64,000 bases of DNA. Source: UBA8958 sp964571695. Its GTDB lineage: Bacteria > Desulfobacterota > Syntrophia > Syntrophales > UBA8958. Below the pieces are notes generated by a model. The model saw nothing but the letters and a program-made list of their open reading frames with translations, ran no database searches and was not told the origin of the DNA. The DNA lies in NCBI GenBank assembly GCA_964571695.1, contig CAZNDG010000012.1:1-64000 (forward strand), given 5' to 3'. The translations under genes and the position numbers were made by a program. This document shows positions 34,625 to 43,109 of this stretch, one piece after another. The number at the start of each line of letters is the position of its first letter. Within the stretch, counting starts at the first letter, position 1.

Positions 34625-35341
34625 ATGAGCGACCTGCTCGAATTGATAGACGTCCAGACTTATTATGGCAACATCCAGGCCCTGAAGGATATTACGCTCA
34701 GCGTAGGGGAGGGGGAGATCATCACCCTCATCGGGGCCAACGGGGCGGGCAAATCCACGACCCTGATGTCCATCTCGGGCATTGTCCCGCCGCGTGCCGG
34801 CGACATCCTGTTCATGGGTCGAAGTCTTGGTGGGGTCAGCCCCAACGAGATCGTTGCGTTGGGGATTTCCCAGGTGCCGGAAGGGCGCCGGATCTTCCCC
34901 TATCTCACGGTGACGGAAAATCTCGACATGGGGGCTTTTCTCCGCAAGGACAAGGCCGGTGTCAAAAAGGACATGGAGCATATCTTCGAACTCTTCCCCA
35001 TCCTTGCGGAGCGGCGGAACCAGCCGGGGGGCACCCTCTCCGGCGGCGAGCAGCAGATGCTGGCCATTTCCCGGGCCCTTATGGCCCGCCCCCGCTTACT
35101 TCTCCTCGACGAGCCTTCTCTCGGCCTGGCCCCCATCTATGTCCGCCTCATTTTCGACATCATCCGCCGGATCAACCGGGAGAACGGGACGACGATCTTT
35201 CTGGTGGAACAGAACGCCAATATGGCCCTGAAGGTGGCCCACCGGGGGTATGTCATGGAGACGGGCCGGATCGTCATGGCGGATACAGCGGAAAACCTCC
35301 GCAACGACGAAGGGGTGAAGCGGGCCTACCTGGGGGCGTGA
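34625..35341 (+). CDS. livF: Branched-chain amino acid ABC transporter ATP-binding protein LivF
   Basis: 238 aa. Walker A GANGAGKSTT, Q-loop YVPEGRRIFP-type region (QVPEGRRIFPYLTV), signature LSGGEQQMLAISRAL, Walker B LLLLDEPSLGLA and switch region VEQNANMAL. A GGAGG-type site precedes the ATG. It is separated from livG by 190 bp of repeat-containing sequence, unusual for this operon. Confidence 0.96.
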   Translation: MSDLLELIDVQTYYGNIQALKDITLSVGEGEIITLIGANGAGKSTTLMSISGIVPPRAGDILFMGRSLGGVSPNEIVALGISQVPEGRRIFPYLTVTENLDMGAFLRKDKAGVKKDMEHIFELFPILAERRNQPGGTLSGGEQQMLAISRALMARPRLLLLDEPSLGLAPIYVRLIFDIIRRINRENGTTIFLVEQNANMALKVAHRGYVMETGRIVMADTAENLRNDEGVKRAYLGA

Positions 35342-35509
35342 GGCTGGATCAGGATCAGGAGACCGTTATGTCACGCAAACTGTCGCCAGATTGGACGGAG
35401 TCGATAATTTCCGGCGGCGAGGCACATTTTTCGTTGCCGGGTACGGACAGGGGGGGTCCTGACCTCCCGGCGCCGAAGGGGCGCCGGCACATGGTTAACA
35501 TCGCTATGG

Positions 35510-35971
35510 ATGCCGATATCAATGCCTGAAGCTGGAACTTTCGCTGACAAAATCTTGATCGAATCCCTGCCGGTCGGCGGTCCCGATGAGGTGGAGCGGC
35601 GGATCTTTTCCGAGAAGGGCGAGATGGCCCAGATCATCAACCGCCCGGATGCCACCATCCGTCAGATCGTTTACTGGGACATCGATTCCGCCCGGACCGG
35701 CGTGGATCGGGGGCACCATTATCACCGGAAGAAGACGGACCGGATGTACGTGATCTCCGGCGAGGTGGAACTGCTTCTCGAAGATCCACGGACCGGCGTG
35801 CAGGGCAAAGTCATCCTCAAGGCGGGAGAGCGGGTGCGGATCCTGCCCGGCATCGCCCATGCCGTCCGCTCCCGGGTCAAATCCCAGGTCCTCGAGTACA
35901 GCCCCGACCCCTACGACCCCGCCGACACCTATCCCTATCGCCTTGCTGCCGCACCGCCGATGCATGATTGA
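35510..35971 (+). CDS. Cupin-domain protein
   Basis: 153 aa. The central part has RGHHYHRKKTDRMYVISGEVEL, a cupin motif 1 with spaced His and Glu-like residues, and AGERVRILPGIAHAV for motif 2. The layout resembles sugar-nucleotide isomerase/epimerase-like or small WbbJ-associated cupins, but no catalytic residues allow a function to be named. The start is uncertain (ATG 35510 or 35522). Upstream, a CCGGCGCC/GGCGCCGG hairpin lies at about 35469-35489. It is not obviously part of the liv operon. Confidence 0.75.
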   Translation: MPISMPEAGTFADKILIESLPVGGPDEVERRIFSEKGEMAQIINRPDATIRQIVYWDIDSARTGVDRGHHYHRKKTDRMYVISGEVELLLEDPRTGVQGKVILKAGERVRILPGIAHAVRSRVKSQVLEYSPDPYDPADTYPYRLAAAPPMHD

Positions 35972-36085
35972 GATAACATCCGCCTTCCACACGCAAATGC
36001 CAAGCAAGTTTCCTGTTGTCAAGAAATGGCAAATTTTTATGGAATGTCTTGACAGCACAGGTTCCTTCTTTTAGTCTCGTCTCCC

Positions 36086-37012
36086 ATGAATGCCCCTTCC
36101 CACCCCACCGCCGTCAAAGGAAGGCCTTATCTGGCCCTCGTTTTTCTGAGCCTGATCTGGGGATACAACTGGGTGGTGATGAAGGAGGGGCTCCGCTTCT
36201 GCGATCCCTTCGTCTTTGCCGCCCTCCGCGTGGCCCTGGCAGCCGCCTTCCTTTTACCGCTCCTGATGTGGTCAGGAAAACCGTTACGGCCCCGGCAGAT
36301 CAAAGGGACGATGCTGCTGGGTCTGTTTTCCACCACCCTGGGCCTTGGCCTCCCCATGTATGCCCTGGTGAGCGGCGGGGCGGGGAAAACGGCCATTCTT
36401 CTTTACACCATGCCGTTCTGGGTCATCCTCCTGGCCTGGCCGATCCTGGGGGAGCGGATCCGGGGGATGGAATGGCTGGCGGTGATCCTGGCCTTTGCCG
36501 GTTTGGGGCTCATGGTGGACTTCCAGGCGGTGGGGGCCAAGCTCTGGTCAAGCGTCATCGCCGTACTGGCGGGCATCTCCTGGGCGGGGAGCGCAATCGT
36601 CACCCGGATCATGAGGAGGAGTCCGGAATTCGAGCTCCTCTCCGTCACGACCTGGCAGATGATCTACGGCGCCATCCCTCTCATCCTGCTGGCCCTTCTG
36701 CTGCCGGCGCCGCCCATCCGCTGGACAGCCGTGTTCATTGCCGCCCTGGCGTACAACGTCATCTTCACGAGCGTCATCGCCTATCTGCTCTGGTTTTACA
36801 TCCTGGAGCGTCTCCCGGCAGGGATGGCCACCATCGGCACCCTGGCCACGCCGGTGATCGCCGTCACCGCCGCCGCCGTGCAACTCGGGGAGATCCCTTC
36901 GCTCCAGGAGGCCGCCGGCATTGTCCTGATCCTCTCCGGGATCGCCTTCCTCAGTGCTGTGGCCATCGTCAGGACCCGCCGCCTGACGAGGATGTCTTCT
37001 CCCGCCGAATAG
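36086..37012 (+). CDS. EamA/DMT-family permease
   Basis: 308 aa with about ten hydrophobic segments in two EamA repeats (about 15-145 and 155-295). Typical stretches are LSLIWGYNWVVMKEGL at the start of repeat 1 and LPAGMATIGTLATPVIAVTAA in repeat 2. The family exports amino acids, metabolites or drugs; the substrate is unknown. TTGACA-like sequence (TCTTGACAGCAC, about 36048) precedes it, suggesting its own promoter. Confidence 0.88.
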   Translation: MNAPSHPTAVKGRPYLALVFLSLIWGYNWVVMKEGLRFCDPFVFAALRVALAAAFLLPLLMWSGKPLRPRQIKGTMLLGLFSTTLGLGLPMYALVSGGAGKTAILLYTMPFWVILLAWPILGERIRGMEWLAVILAFAGLGLMVDFQAVGAKLWSSVIAVLAGISWAGSAIVTRIMRRSPEFELLSVTTWQMIYGAIPLILLALLLPAPPIRWTAVFIAALAYNVIFTSVIAYLLWFYILERLPAGMATIGTLATPVIAVTAAAVQLGEIPSLQEAAGIVLILSGIAFLSAVAIVRTRRLTRMSSPAE

Positions 37013-37219
37013 TCGCCGTTCCGGGGTTATGTCCGTGTCTTGCAGGCAAGGTTGCCTAACGATAAGGATTTGCGAAGTGGCGCCGGGGACGGCGTAGTTA
37101 TCCGGATGACGCCGCTGCGCCAAGCTGGCAAAAGTGGTTGACAAACGGATGCTTGTTTCTGCTTGCGGGTAGCCTCGTTGAGAGATTTCCGCCCTCTTCA
37201 ACATAGGCAGGTGGCTGGC

Positions 37220-37663
37220 TTATCCTGACATCTGCGTCAGTAATTGGCGCAAAGTGATGATGAAATCGCCGGGCTTCAAGGCTTTGATTTCTTCATGATC
37301 CGGATGATAATGACGGATATTGAAGGTTATCAGGAATGAACACCCTTCCTGAATGGCCGCGACCAGTAGCGGCATATCGCTTGCGTCCGCCATGTTCTCA
37401 TAATTAGACAAAGTCGCCGGCTGTGGGTCGGAAATGACTCGCAGACAGCGACTTACCAACAGGCGGAACTCGGGCAATTTAAAAGGAAGCTTTTCCTGGA
37501 GATTCCGTTCAACTTCCGTTACCGCCTGCTCGGAGGTTACACAATCCAGAATCGTCAGTTCCCCCATTCGCAGGATGACATGGCTGGCGCTCTGTTCCGA
37601 GGGCGCCGCCGCGCCAGCAAAAATCACGTCGGCATCGAGGAAAATCTTCAGCTTATTTGCCAT
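37220..37663 (-). CDS. PIN-domain protein, probable toxin
   Basis: 147 aa with the PIN-type start LKIFLDADVIFAGA (first Asp pair), the central Glu in SEQAVTEVERNL, and a late acidic block ADASDMPLLVAA followed by LITFNIRHY. It overlaps an upstream AbrB-like gene by 11 bp, the normal layout of an antitoxin-toxin pair. PIN toxins are RNases. Together with the neighbouring IS and hicAB it marks an accessory region. Confidence 0.85.
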   Translation of the reverse strand: MANKLKIFLDADVIFAGAAAPSEQSASHVILRMGELTILDCVTSEQAVTEVERNLQEKLPFKLPEFRLLVSRCLRVISDPQPATLSNYENMADASDMPLLVAAIQEGCSFLITFNIRHYHPDHEEIKALKPGDFIITLRQLLTQMSG

Positions 37664-37928
37664 CGGCGCCGTATCTTTCGGCGGTGTAGCGTTCCCGCTG
37701 GCGACGCAGATCAGCCAGCATCTCCTCTACGGTGAGGCCGGCTTCCAGACGCGCCTTTTCTATCTCTCTGGCCAACTCCGGCGCCAGGGGGGCCAAGGGT
37801 GACAAGATCAGCACCCCGTCGAAATCCACCAGGTTGAAGGTGTCGCCGGATTTGATCTTATAACGCTCCCGCACCTTGGCGGGCAAGGTCAAAGCGCCTC
37901 GCTGTCTCACTTGTACGGTATCGCCCAT
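37653..37928 (-). CDS. AbrB/SpoVT-type antitoxin
   Basis: 91 aa. The N-terminal swapped-hairpin DNA-binding domain (VQVRQRGALTLPAKVRERYKIKSGD) is clear, and the C-terminal helices (LAREIEKARLEAGLTVEEMLADL) are suitable for toxin binding. It precedes and overlaps the PIN gene. The upstream sequence contains a CTGATATTCAG-like palindrome (about 37953-37970) that could be the autoregulatory operator. Confidence 0.85.
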   Translation of the reverse strand: MGDTVQVRQRGALTLPAKVRERYKIKSGDTFNLVDFDGVLILSPLAPLAPELAREIEKARLEAGLTVEEMLADLRRQRERYTAERYGADGK

Positions 37929-38372
37929 AATCGACCTCTTCTGAAAATCTGTCTTTTCTGATATTCAGATATATCGCCTTGGCTCTTGTCTGTCAATATG
38001 AATGCTTACAATGACACAGTAATGTCCGGTTAAGTAATTGCATATGAAGATTCTGAGCCAGGCGGCTGATATAACCATATGCCGGTATTGTTGACAATAT
38101 CAGCGAGGCTCATTTCGTTACGGATTTTGATGCATATTTTCCTGAGCCGCTTGACGGAGACATGTTCCTTATATTCATCATGGCAATAAATGGCCAAGAG
38201 GATATAGGTGATCAATCCGGCCAGCATCTACATCATCAGGCCATATTTGCTCCTTGAAATCAGGTGGTAAACCTTCAGATGACGTTTCCACCAACCGAAG
38301 AAAATCTGTCGGGTAAAGGACTGGCGCGGTTCCTGGGCATATTCCCGGCCCGTTTCCAGCCCCTCCCCATAG

Positions 38373-38405
38373 GAACTGCTCGTGAGGTTTTCCCTCAAGC
38401 AGCTC
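38373..38405 (-). ncRNA. Group II intron catalytic domain V
   Basis: On the minus strand the 33-nt element starts GAGCTGCT and ends AGCAGTTC, pairing over 8 bp with the characteristic G-U. It has a two-base CG bulge and an upper stem closed by a GAAAA loop. The AGC triad is present. This is the ribozyme core of the intron. Confidence 0.88.
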
Positions 38406-38460
38406 GCCCAGCAGTCTTCTCCGAAAGGGTTATGAGTCCTGGTGATGTCAGCGGCCACTT

Positions 38461-39768
38461 TCACGAATAGGCCTCCACGTTTTGCAGGGGGTGGATTTTC
38501 CAATCCCAAAACAGCCCCAACACGCCATAGAGATACTCGTTACTCCACCGCCGCCAACCCACGCTTCGTTTCTGCCTGCGCTTTCGCCGTGTCAGCAGTG
38601 TCCTGACCTTCATTTCCAGATAGTCCCGGACTTCGCTGAATGCCCGACTTGAATTGCCAACCCGGAAGTACTCAACCCATCCGGCCAAGCTGGCATTGAT
38701 CCTCTTGATCAAGTCTTCAGCAGGGGTGGCTCCCCCGAGTTGAATGATCTCTCGAATCTTTGCCTTGATGGCCTTGCGGGCTTTCTTCTTCGGTGTCAGC
38801 AAAATGTAGTGCCGGGTCTTTTCACGGTTCAATATACGCCGGAAATCAAACCCGAGGAATCCAAAGGTACCACCATCAAGCATGTTCACCACCTTCGTCT
38901 TCTCCATGTTCAGCTTCACACCTAACGGCTCTATCTGTTCACAGAGGCGTTGCAGGGCTCTTTCCGCCCAGCCTCGCTTGGTATGGTGCCCGCTTACGGT
39001 TATCACAATATCATCAGCAAACCGATGATAGTTCACAGCCTCGTATTCCCCCTTCTGCTGTCTTGCGCCGTATCCCATCAAAGTACCAGTCCACGTCGTT
39101 CAGGTAGATATTGGCCGCCAATGGGCTCAATGGCCCTCCTTGCGGAACGCCTATTTTCCCTGTTGTCTTCAATATCACCTTCACGAGGTGCAGCACTTGG
39201 GGGTCTTGGACCCGTCGCGCTATTTTCTCCAACAGGATGTCGTGCCTGATCGTGTCGAAGTATTTGGATAGATCGACGTCAATCACCAAGATCATCCGTC
39301 GGAGGATACTTCTTCGGACTTCCGCAAGGGCGCGGTGCGGCGATCGCTTCGGTCGAAAACCGTATGAGTTCGGACAGAAATCCGCCTCGAAGATAGCTTC
39401 GAGAACCCACTTCAGCGCCCCTTGCACCACGCGATCACGGATACTCGGAATCTGAAGGGTGCGGGTCTTGCCGTCCCCTTTTGGTATTTCTACAAAACGA
39501 TTCGCTTGTGGTTGGTAATTTCCTGCCATAAGGTCATCTCGAATGGACTGGAGGAATGTCTCCACTCCCATTGCATCGACGTCTTCGAAGCTCTGTCCGT
39601 CGATACCCGGGGCGCCGCCATTCCTCTTTGCCAAACGGTATGCCTCCGCAAGTACTTCGATCTTCGTCACATGCACGAAGATCCCCCAAAAACGATCTCT
39701 TTCTCAGGCTTCGCCTTTCGGTAAATCCGTCGGCGCAACTCCTTCAAACTGATGGGTGCCTTTGTCAT
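38461..39768 (-). pseudogene. Group II intron reverse transcriptase/maturase, two frameshifts
   Basis: From ATG 39768 the typical start MTKAPISLKELRRRIYRKAK is readable. A one-base loss near 39695-39697 is needed to reach RFWGIFVHVTK. The RT domain follows (GAPGIDG, YGFRPKRSPHRAL, DVDLSKYFDTI, GVPQGGPLSPL). A second shift at the 5-G run 39048-39052 leads into the catalytic FADD box (YHRFADDIVI) and the maturase X domain ending near 38461. No HNH endonuclease domain is seen. Lesions at homopolymer runs could be sequencing errors, so activity is uncertain. Confidence 0.85.
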
Positions 39769-41590
39769 TTCACCCTTGCCTCGTTTTGCCAAAACGGAAT
39801 ATCTGCCGGTCCGGGTCCATCCCTCCCCGTGCGTTTTACTGCGCACAGATCATAAGTACTACGACCCGATCCGCCACCCTGACGCCATTCCCGCCACTTC
39901 CCACTCAAGGTTATAGGCCGGAACTCCTCATCGAGGTTTCTTCGACGGGTGTCGAGGGCTTCTCCAGTTTCCGCATAATCCTTCGTACCATGTCGCCGCT
40001 GATACCCCGCCGGTGAGAGATAGCGTACATGACTCATCACCGCCATCTCTTGCTGCCTTCGCGCGTTATCGACCGTCTCGGCCACCGGAATGCGTGTAAC
40101 GAGGCTACATCTGCGTTTACTGTACGTTACAACCTGGTACGTTGCGCATCCTCCTTTCAAATAATGTTGTCGAAGGGCTTTACCGTCTTGCTTTCGCGCC
40201 ACGGCACCTTCCAAGCTACAAGGCCCTGAGTCTTTTAGCCTCGGTCGGACTTTCACCGACTGGATTATGCGTCCTTGTCTGGACACACCCACCTGCCAGC
40301 GGCAGCGATAGAGATCGGCAATCGTTAGAGCGGGCAGGGTAAAATTGTTGGTCAGGAACACAAGAGTTTTCTTGTTCTTTGAATATAAGTACCGAATGCG
40401 GCGGAGTTTTTACGGATAATCCTTTTTGGCGTAGTAGCCCTTGAGGATAACAATCTGATCGCATTGGACCCCGGTGGATTTGTCGACGGGTATGGAGTAG
40501 AGGCGTTTTCGGCTGAAGTTTTTCTTTGCCCTGGTGACAAAAAATGCCGAGGTTTGATGGATTTTGTGGAGGCGTGCAAAATCGAGATAGCCGCGATCCA
40601 TAACGTAGATGGCGCCGGTTTCGATGATCAGGTTGTCGAGGATATTGACGTCGTGAACCTTTCCTGTTGTGATGATGATCACAGAAGGAATGTTTCCGTG
40701 CAGATCCAGGAGGGTATGGAGTTTTACGGCACCTTTCCGTTTTCGAAATTCCGCACATGGGAAAAGGGCCAGACAGAGATCGATGGTAGTCGGGTCCAAG
40801 GCGTAAACTGCTTGATCCAGTTCGACCCCAAAGGAATCTTCGACATAAAGTTTTCTGGCCCTGGCAATGAGTATTTGAGCGAAATCGGCATAAATTCGCC
40901 AATCTCTGGTCTGATTGGCATGGGCAAGGGTATTGCGAGACACCTTCCCCCGGATGCCCAAATGATAAAGCCGGGACGGGGTTACCCGCAGGCAGGCCTG
41001 AATATCTCTCAGGCTTTCCCAGTAGGTGAGCTGAGCAAACGCCATGCAAAGATATTGGTCCCAGCAGGAAAAGCTGATCACTTTGTGATTGCCGTTGTAT
41101 CGATCGACGCATTTTCGGAACTCGTATGCGGGGACAAAGTCCATTAACTGGGCAAAGATCGTTTTCCCGGAATTCATTCGCCATCTCCTTTTTCAGTGAT
41201 GGCGGAGATTGGCATATCCGAGAAAAATTTTTCAAATCGATAAATGAGATTTTACGCTATAAACGAAGAGATTTTATGATGTTACGGTGTCATCAAAAAT
41301 CAACGTTGGGACACCAGTGATAACATGCAAGACAAATCTCCACTTAAAATCCTCTGGCGAAAAAAAAGGGCATGGAATTGCTAAGGCTTACAGAAAGCCT
41401 TCCGGCCCTTGCGGGTGACGGATTCCGTGACCAATTTTGATTTTTTGGCATAAAACAAGACATCTGTCGGGCGTCCTTCCGTATTCGAGTTTTAGCGCCA
41501 TCAGAATACCAGCTTTGTTTTAATGTAAAGAAAATTTTGCAACTAAAAACAGGTTTGCAATCTGGCGCCACTTGTGCCATAAAGATTTAA

Positions 41591-41845
41591 ATGAACGCGA
41601 AGAACAAGAAAACCCTGGCCCTGATCTTTGAAACGCCCACAAGGGCTGACATTTCCTGGACTGCGGCTGTATCCCTGATTGTGAGTATCGGAGCATCCAT
41701 GAAAGCGGGTCGCGGGTCGCGGGTGCGGTTTAAGTATCAAGGTCACAGTCTCCATATTCATGCTCCGCATCCGGGAAAGGTGGCTTCCAAAAGCACCGTT
41801 GAAAGCATAAGGGATTTTTTGACGATCACAGGGGTTAGGCCATGA
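41591..41845 (+). CDS. hicA: HicA-like toxin
   Basis: 84 aa, dsRBD-like fold expected: helix ADISWTAAVSLIVSIGA, then strands RGSRVRFKYQGHSLHIHAPHPG, then helix STVESIRDFL. The SRVRF position replaces the usual GSH catalytic His, as in a HicA subfamily with a later HxPHPG motif. It overlaps the hicB start by 4 bp. HicA toxins cleave mRNA. About 300 bp of AT-rich sequence without a gene lies between the IS end and this gene; TGGCGCCACTTGTGCCA just upstream may be an operator. Confidence 0.8.
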   Translation: MNAKNKKTLALIFETPTRADISWTAAVSLIVSIGASMKAGRGSRVRFKYQGHSLHIHAPHPGKVASKSTVESIRDFLTITGVRP

Positions 41846-42198
41846 AAAACTCTATGCAATATAAGGGGTTTACGGGTAACGTGCAGTTTGACGCCGATGA
41901 GATGCTTTTTTATGGCCGTGTCCTTGGCCTGAAAAAAGCGATTATCGCCTATGAGGGAAAGACCGTCGATGAACTGGTGAAGGATTTCCAGACTGGCGTT
42001 GACGATTACCTTGATATGTGCGCTGAGGAAGGCATCGAACCGGAAAAGCCTTTCAAGGGAACTTTCAACATCCGTATAGAACCGGCGCTTCATGAGAGGC
42101 TTGTCGTCAATGCGATGAATGAAGGCGTGACGCTTAACGCCTATATCAAATCGGCATTGGAAAAGGCCGTTGATTCCCATAGTCGTTCTTCTTCCTGA
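41842..42198 (+). CDS. hicB: HicB-like antitoxin
   Basis: 118 aa. The partial RNase H-like domain is recognisable in KGFTGNVQFDADEMLFYGRVLG and VDELVKDFQTGVDDYL. A C-terminal ribbon-helix-helix (FNIRIEPALHERLVVNAMNEGV-type region, about 82-110) should bind the operator. ATG overlaps hicA. Together they form a toxin-first HicAB pair. Confidence 0.88.
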   Translation: MKNSMQYKGFTGNVQFDADEMLFYGRVLGLKKAIIAYEGKTVDELVKDFQTGVDDYLDMCAEEGIEPEKPFKGTFNIRIEPALHERLVVNAMNEGVTLNAYIKSALEKAVDSHSRSSS

Positions 42199-42292
42199 AA
42201 AATCATTCGTCTTTGATTGCCGATTCAGTTTTATTCGAAATGCGCCACATTTGTCGCACCCTGTCCAGGTCCGCGCTCTCAACCGGCCCGCC

Positions 42293-42583
42293 TTAGCAAT
42301 CTTTGATTTCCGCCGTCACTCGCTGTTCGTAGGGTGCGGCATTGAAAAGATCGTTCTCCAAGACATCCCGTGCCTTAACGAGCAAGAGGGCAGCCCGACC
42401 AATTTTTTCCATCGCCTTAAGGTCTTTCAATCCCTGATGGTCGAAAATAAGACAGAAAAGGCAATTCATCATGCACAAACATTCCCGCATGGCACCTGCT
42501 GCATCCTGATGCTCGCCAACTGTTAATCCCTTTTTCAATTTTTCCTTCAAAAGGTCGGGTGATCTTATGCTTTCAATGGGCAT
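42293..42583 (-). CDS. Hypothetical Cys-containing helical protein
   Basis: 96 aa if started at ATG 42583 (MPIESIRSPDLL); the frame continues to an ATG at 42655 that overlaps the tRNA terminator and is less likely. The sequence looks helical, with RECLCMMNCLFCLIFDH giving four closely spaced Cys in a hydrophobic stretch. No family recognised. Its position beside the tRNA and hicAB suggests an accessory gene. Confidence 0.5.
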   Translation of the reverse strand: MPIESIRSPDLLKEKLKKGLTVGEHQDAAGAMRECLCMMNCLFCLIFDHQGLKDLKAMEKIGRAALLLVKARDVLENDLFNAAPYEQRVTAEIKDC

Positions 42584-42662
42584 CGCTGCTACCCCGGGGA
42601 AGATGTTTTGCTCTAAGGAGGATGTTGCAAGACGAGAAAGTACAGCATGAGACAAACGGCAA

Positions 42663-42691
42663 TAAAAAACCCGATGATTTTCATCGGGTTT
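42663..42691 (-). terminator. Terminator of the tRNA-Ala transcript
   Basis: Read on the minus strand, CCCGATGA-AAAT-TCATCGGG is followed by TTTTTT, 33 nt after the tRNA 3' end. It is a clean intrinsic terminator. Confidence 0.9.
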
Positions 42692-42723
42692 AATACGTCC
42701 TCGGACATCCTCGGACTATGTCT

Positions 42724-42799
42724 TGGTGGAGATGAGGGGGCTCGAACCCCTGACCTCGGCATTGCGAACGCCGCGCTCTCCCAGTTGAGCTACATCCCC
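42724..42799 (-). tRNA. tRNA-Ala (anticodon CGC)
   Basis: The 76-nt sequence folds as a full cloverleaf: acceptor GGGGATG/CATCTCC, D-stem GCTC/GAGC, anticodon stem CGGCG/TGCCG with loop TTCGCAA, T-arm AGGGG-TTCGAAC-CCCCT, and an encoded CCA end. The anticodon CGC reads GCG (Ala). A terminator follows and a promoter precedes. The accessory island ends here. Confidence 0.96.
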
Positions 42800-42854
42800 T
42801 TGTTGTCACGGTAGGCGGGGCGCCGTTGCCGCCGCCGCTTTTCTGAACTGCCTC

Positions 42855-42882
42855 CATATATGATTTCCCGTGTCGCTGTCAA
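42855..42882 (-). promoter_or_regulatory. Probable promoter of tRNA-Ala
   Basis: On the minus strand TTGACA (42882-42877), 16 nt and TATATG (42860-42855), about 50 nt upstream of the mature tRNA. Confidence 0.65.
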
Positions 42883-43054
42883 GGGGGCAAATCCACGGTA
42901 AAGTTGTTCTGGACTAAACAGGCTGAAAACAGCGGATTTTTTGTCGCCCAAGTAATATCAACTACTTGTGCGGAGAACAAATTTAACCTGGGGACAAATC
43001 ATTGGGGACGTAATCGGGCTTCCCCCTCGCCGAGAGGTCAATTTTATTTGAATC

Positions 43055-43083
43055 TTGACAAGCCCTGTCCATTTTCCTATACT
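43055..43083 (+). promoter_or_regulatory. Probable promoter of the pilT genes
   Basis: TTGACA (43055-43060), exactly 17 nt, TATACT (43078-43083), 26 bp before the first pilT start. This is the best sigma-70-like promoter in the window. The stretch between the tRNA and this promoter (about 42900-43050) holds no gene. Confidence 0.75.
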
Positions 43084-43109
43084 CCCTCGAAACTAACGGG
43101 AGGGTTACC

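Larger units (their letters stand above)
38308..40288 (-). mobile_element. Group II intron (retroelement)
   Basis: The 5' end at 40288 begins GTGTGTCC, matching the GUGYG consensus. Domain V is at 38373-38405. Just after it, the domain VI stem GGGAGGGGCTGG pairs with CCAGTCCTTTACCC, leaving a bulged A as probable branch point seven nt from the end, and the intron ends in GAC at 38308 (AY consensus). A reverse transcriptase gene lies between. The boundaries are supported independently because exact removal restores the transposase reading frame. Confidence 0.88.
38030..41177 (-). pseudogene. IS4-family DDE transposase, disrupted
   Basis: The N-terminal part (from ATG 41177) has the two catalytic Asp regions, ALDPTTIDL and IYVMDRGYLDF. 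The Y-(2)-R-(3)-E-(6)-K signature is split: YRCRWQV ends exon 1 and EIFFGWWK begins exon 2 after the intron. Joining 40289 to 38307 restores the frame exactly. Two further lesions remain: TAA at 40410-40412 (expected Glu) and TAG at 38228-38230 (expected Gln). The remainder ends at 38030. The gene cannot make a full transposase without suppression even if the intron splices. Confidence 0.88.
38012..41292 (-). mobile_element. Decayed IS4-family insertion sequence containing a group II intron
   Basis: The ends carry imperfect inverted repeats: TGACACAGTAATG from 38012 and, on the other strand, TGACACCGTAACA from 41292. Inside is an IS4-type transposase gene on the minus strand, with two nonsense codons and a 1,981-bp group II intron. 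Without the intron the element would be about 1.3 kb, normal for the family. No clear target duplication is visible. It separates two toxin-antitoxin modules. Confidence 0.8.

Noticed and set aside
39765..40361. A 198-codon minus-strand frame at the start of the intron
   Set aside because: It begins as transposase exon 1 and then reads intron RNA, not protein.
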